NCBI GenBank assembly: GCA_946186115.1
Contig: CAMHLV010000004.1
Location: 1-64,000, forward strand
Reading direction: 5' to 3'
Origin: an uncultured Prevotella sp.
GTDB lineage: Bacteria > Bacteroidota > Bacteroidia > Bacteroidales > Bacteroidaceae
DNA: 64,000 nt
Shown here: piece by piece, positions 61,447-64,000 of the stretch
Numbering within the stretch: position 1 is the first letter of the stretch
Layout of the letters: the number at the start of each line of letters is the position of its first letter
Translations under genes and position numbers: made by a program
Notes under the pieces: model-generated
Told to the model about the DNA's origin: nothing
The model's database searches: none
The model's input: the letters and a program-made list of their open reading frames with translations, nothing else

Positions 61447-62994
61447 ATGACATTAGCACAGTTATATAAGCTCACGGAGCAAGGAATTAACATCATAAAG
61501 TTAGTATATCCGCAGGTTAAGGAATCGGAACTGGAACGTAGAAAGACAGAAAAGTATGGAGAAGTGTGCTATGTGCGTGGCACAGACAACAAGTGGTACA
61601 GTCCCATAGAAGCATACATGGTCAGTCATCATCAATCTCCTGGCAACAAGGAAGAGTTCAAGTCCGCCATCAAAGAGATAGCACTGACCTTTGGTCTTGA
61701 TAACGGAGGAAAAGAAAAAAAGGATAGTGCCGTTGACGAAAGCGAGATTGCAGAGATAGCCTCGAAGTTATTGCGAATTGGTGGCAAGTGGTATAAGAAG
61801 GCCAAAGACCCACTCACCAGTCAGGAAACACTTTACGACATAAATAGCTCGACAATCGTCAATGACTACGGAAAAGAGATAGGCAACATGATACTGAAGG
61901 TTGCTCCAAAGTATCTTGCCAAAACCAATATACCCTCACATGTAGACTATCAGGAGTGTATAGATAATGGAGATGGTGAATTGTTCTATAACATATACAG
62001 GCCACTCTCACACACTCCAACGGAAGGTGACTGGCAGCATATAGAGAAGCTTCTACGTCACATATTCCAAGAGCAATATGAGATGGGGCTGGATTATCTG
62101 CAAATACTTTACGAGAAGCCACTCCATCCACTGCCGGTACTATTGCTGGTCAGCGATGATACAGGAACGGGCAAGTCAACGTTCTGCAAGTTTCTTAATG
62201 CGATGTTCTGCGAAAATGCCCTGCCTCTTACTCCAGAGATTGTGGAGTCTCGATTCAACAGTTACTGGGTCGGTAAATTACTGGGCTACATTGAAGAACA
62301 AGCCGATGACAGCAATGACAGGAAGAAGCAGAATGCCAAGGTAAAGAATATTGTAACGGCAGAAACGCTTCCATCAGAATCGAAAGGCAAAGACCCTAAG
62401 CTTGCATTCAATTTCCTGAAGATAGTTATCTGCAGCAATGACGAATATACCCCGGTTAAGATAGATCCGAATGACACCCGCTACTGGGTTCGAAAGGTGC
62501 CTGCTCTCTCTAAAAAAGAAGAAGGCACAGATATTCTGGATGAATGCAAGAAAGAGATACCTTTCTTTCTTAAATTTCTTCAAGATAGGCAGATGCGATA
62601 TGAGCGCAAGAACCGACTGTGGTTTGCTCCTGAGGAAATACATACAGATGCCTGGCGCAAGATAGTACGTCACAGTCAGTCATCGTTGGAGCAGGAACTG
62701 AGGGAGATTCTGCTGGACATCATGCGTGAGCAACGATTAGACATCTTAAAGTATGACCTTACCGCTTTGGTTGAACTCTGTGACCGTCTAAAGCTTTCTG
62801 CCAGACTCAGATGTGCCATCACACGAAGTGACATTCGTCAGATTTTGCATGGATGGGGCATGGAGGCATGCAAAAAGGCAGCTCGTTTTACTTATTATCT
62901 GCGAGATTCAGCGAGTGGTGCATCATATTCTTGCCCAAGAATCGGAAAAGTCATCAAAATCTCCAAGAAACAACTCAGCGAAAATGATTTCTGA
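61447..62994 (+). CDS. Helicase-like ATPase (DUF5906/VirE-type, replication of the element)
   Basis: A 515-residue protein with a P-loop ATPase core: Walker A DTGTGKST (238-245), an acidic Walker B-like YIEEQADDS, an SESKG segment and a sensor-like KIVICSNDEY word before the DTRYWVRKV motif. This pattern fits the DUF5906 or D5/SF3-like helicase domains fused or adjacent to primases in phages and integrative elements. The N-terminal 190 residues have no clear match. Together with the toprim protein after it, it likely replicates the element after excision. The start is ATG 61447 after a 170-bp spacer. Confidence 0.78.
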   Translation: MTLAQLYKLTEQGINIIKLVYPQVKESELERRKTEKYGEVCYVRGTDNKWYSPIEAYMVSHHQSPGNKEEFKSAIKEIALTFGLDNGGKEKKDSAVDESEIAEIASKLLRIGGKWYKKAKDPLTSQETLYDINSSTIVNDYGKEIGNMILKVAPKYLAKTNIPSHVDYQECIDNGDGELFYNIYRPLSHTPTEGDWQHIEKLLRHIFQEQYEMGLDYLQILYEKPLHPLPVLLLVSDDTGTGKSTFCKFLNAMFCENALPLTPEIVESRFNSYWVGKLLGYIEEQADDSNDRKKQNAKVKNIVTAETLPSESKGKDPKLAFNFLKIVICSNDEYTPVKIDPNDTRYWVRKVPALSKKEEGTDILDECKKEIPFFLKFLQDRQMRYERKNRLWFAPEEIHTDAWRKIVRHSQSSLEQELREILLDIMREQRLDILKYDLTALVELCDRLKLSARLRCAITRSDIRQILHGWGMEACKKAARFTYYLRDSASGASYSCPRIGKVIKISKKQLSENDF

Positions 62995-63010
62995 GGAAAT
63001 AAAAAAAACA

Positions 63011-63184
63011 GGTACAAAAGTTACAAAGTTACGCTCGTTGATTATCAATGAGTTACGCGTAACTTTCGCTGTAACACATTTTGAAAATGTTTCAAATGTC
63101 ACAAATGTTACAGAAGAGTTACATGCAAAAAAACTTTGTTTATCGGGGTTTAAGGGCAATTTGTAACTTTGTAACTTTTGTAAC
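63011..63184. other. GTTAC-rich region with long inverted repeat; candidate replication origin
   Basis: Between the helicase and primase genes. Ten GTTAC/GTAAC words occur in about 165 bp. A perfect 20-bp inverted repeat joins 63013-63032 and 63163-63182, and a 14-bp palindrome AGTTACGCGTAACT lies at 63051-63064. The layout suggests iterons or operators. Function is inference. Confidence 0.5.
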
Positions 63185-63205
63185 CGCATTTTGAAAAATG
63201 AATTT

Positions 63206-64000
63206 ATGAATATCAAGCAAATCAAAGAAACCATAACATGCCTGGACTATCTGGGCAAACCAGCAAAGAAGGTGGCACATGGCTATCTCTATCATGCACC
63301 ATGGAGAGAGGATAAGCACCCCTCATTGTCAGTTACGCCAGATGGCCGGGGCTGGCACGACTTAGCTACCGGAGCCAAAGGGAGTGTAATAGATCTTGTG
63401 ATGATGCATCTGAACACTCGCGACTTCAGGAGGGTCATTGAAGAACTGGAGAAGTTTCGGTCAGATTTTTTTTCCTTTCCTCAGTCAAACACTTCTGACG
63501 GAGAAAAAGAAAAAGGACTGGACTACACTCGCTTCGAGTTGGTACCGCTACAATCCCGTGGACTTTACGCCTATCTCCACAAAAGAGGCATCAATATTGG
63601 AATCGCCCGACAGTTCCTGCAGGAGGCACACTACAGCTTCCAGGAGCGCACCGATGGCAGCTATCTCTACGCCCTGGCATACCCCAACGACCTTGGAGGC
63701 TACGAACTTAGAGGTGCGCCTTATACTGGCAATCCTGACGGCTACAAAGGAGGAATAGCACCAAAGGGTATATCTACTCACCTCGACAAAGAAAATGCGC
63801 CTACGGTCGTTTTTGAGGGTTTTATGGATATGCTTTCGTGGGTAACGATGACGGACGGTGTAAAGCACAATCTCGTCGTGATGAACAGTGTGACCAACAA
63901 GGAAGAGACAGTCGATATGCTGCGCTCCATCAGTGGTACTATCTACCTCTGTCTGGATAATGATAAGGCCGGTGAAGAAGCTACAGCCTTCATCAAGAAT
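63206..64000 (+). CDS. Toprim primase with CHC2-like N-terminal domain, 5' part
   Basis: The frame is open from ATG 63206 to the window end (265 codons); the 3' end is missing. The N-terminal part follows the CHC2 primase zinc-domain pattern (YLYHAPWREDKHPSLSV, then GWHDLATGAKGSVIDLVM), but the zinc-binding Cys residues are not there. The toprim domain begins at VVFEGFMDML, with its Glu, and has LCLDNDKAGEEA with the paired Asp residues. Such proteins prime DNA synthesis of Bacteroidetes integrative elements. It follows the helicase-like gene and the GTTAC-rich region. Confidence 0.82.
   Translation, partial: MNIKQIKETITCLDYLGKPAKKVAHGYLYHAPWREDKHPSLSVTPDGRGWHDLATGAKGSVIDLVMMHLNTRDFRRVIEELEKFRSDFFSFPQSNTSDGEKEKGLDYTRFELVPLQSRGLYAYLHKRGINIGIARQFLQEAHYSFQERTDGSYLYALAYPNDLGGYELRGAPYTGNPDGYKGGIAPKGISTHLDKENAPTVVFEGFMDMLSWVTMTDGVKHNLVVMNSVTNKEETVDMLRSISGTIYLCLDNDKAGEEATAFIKN

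Noticed and set aside
62813..63234. Open frames on both strands across the helicase-primase spacer
   Set aside because: They overlap the supported helicase gene or run through the GTTAC repeats and show no domain.

Overview
The window looks like a chromosome segment from a Bacteroidales bacterium, most likely a gut or rumen Prevotella-type organism. The evidence is: several promoters of the Bacteroidetes form (TTTG, about 20 nt, TAnnTTTG); few Shine-Dalgarno sequences; secreted proteins ending in type IX secretion or Bacteroidales-style C-terminal tails; a PorQ homologue; and many plant-polysaccharide enzymes. The species assignment is inference.

Layout. 1-2382: the 3' end of a GH94 phosphorylase gene and an NhaD-type Na+/H+ antiporter. 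2470-6579 (minus): two tandem PAS histidine kinases; the first lacks the phospho-acceptor His. 6727-8392: frr and rsgA, separated by facing heptanucleotide arrays. 8430-9683 (minus): uxuA, divergent from a four-gene glycan operon (9837-19248: aldo/keto reductase, GH31, GH2 and a GH105-GH106 fusion). 19386-30731: clpB, a very large alpha-2-macroglobulin-like protein, a DUF1573 protein, meaB and ispH. 30833-44800: a 14 kb pectin operon of four PL9-type lyases, a PL1 pectate lyase and a CE8 pectin methylesterase, with no SusC/SusD pair. 44827-49414: cmk and porQ (minus), then a TonB-domain protein, a polyprenyl synthetase and tatD. 49436-58593 (minus): an operon of two large modular secreted proteins and a 60-residue acidic peptide. 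58984-59071: tRNA-Ser(GGA). 59418-64000: the left part of an integrative element (HTH protein, tyrosine recombinase, unknown gene, helicase-like ATPase, toprim primase), which runs off the window.

How genes work together. The CE8 esterase should demethylate pectin so that PL1 and PL9 lyases can cut it. The GH105-GH106 fusion could take the unsaturated uronate and then the rhamnose from lyase products of rhamnogalacturonan. The GH2 and GH31 enzymes would remove side-chain sugars, and UxuA handles mannonate from glucuronate. PorQ belongs to the secretion system that may export the lyases.

The most unusual signal is a set of small repeats. Arrays with a fixed 7-bp period but changing motif sit between genes, often starting at a stop codon, and also inside open reading frames of rsgA, the macroglobulin gene, tatD and others. 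A second kind, short GC-rich palindromes, is inserted in frame in ispH and, in the opposite orientation, in cmk. Both resemble intragenic insert families such as Rickettsia palindromic elements. I know of no formal description of them, which I cannot check here.
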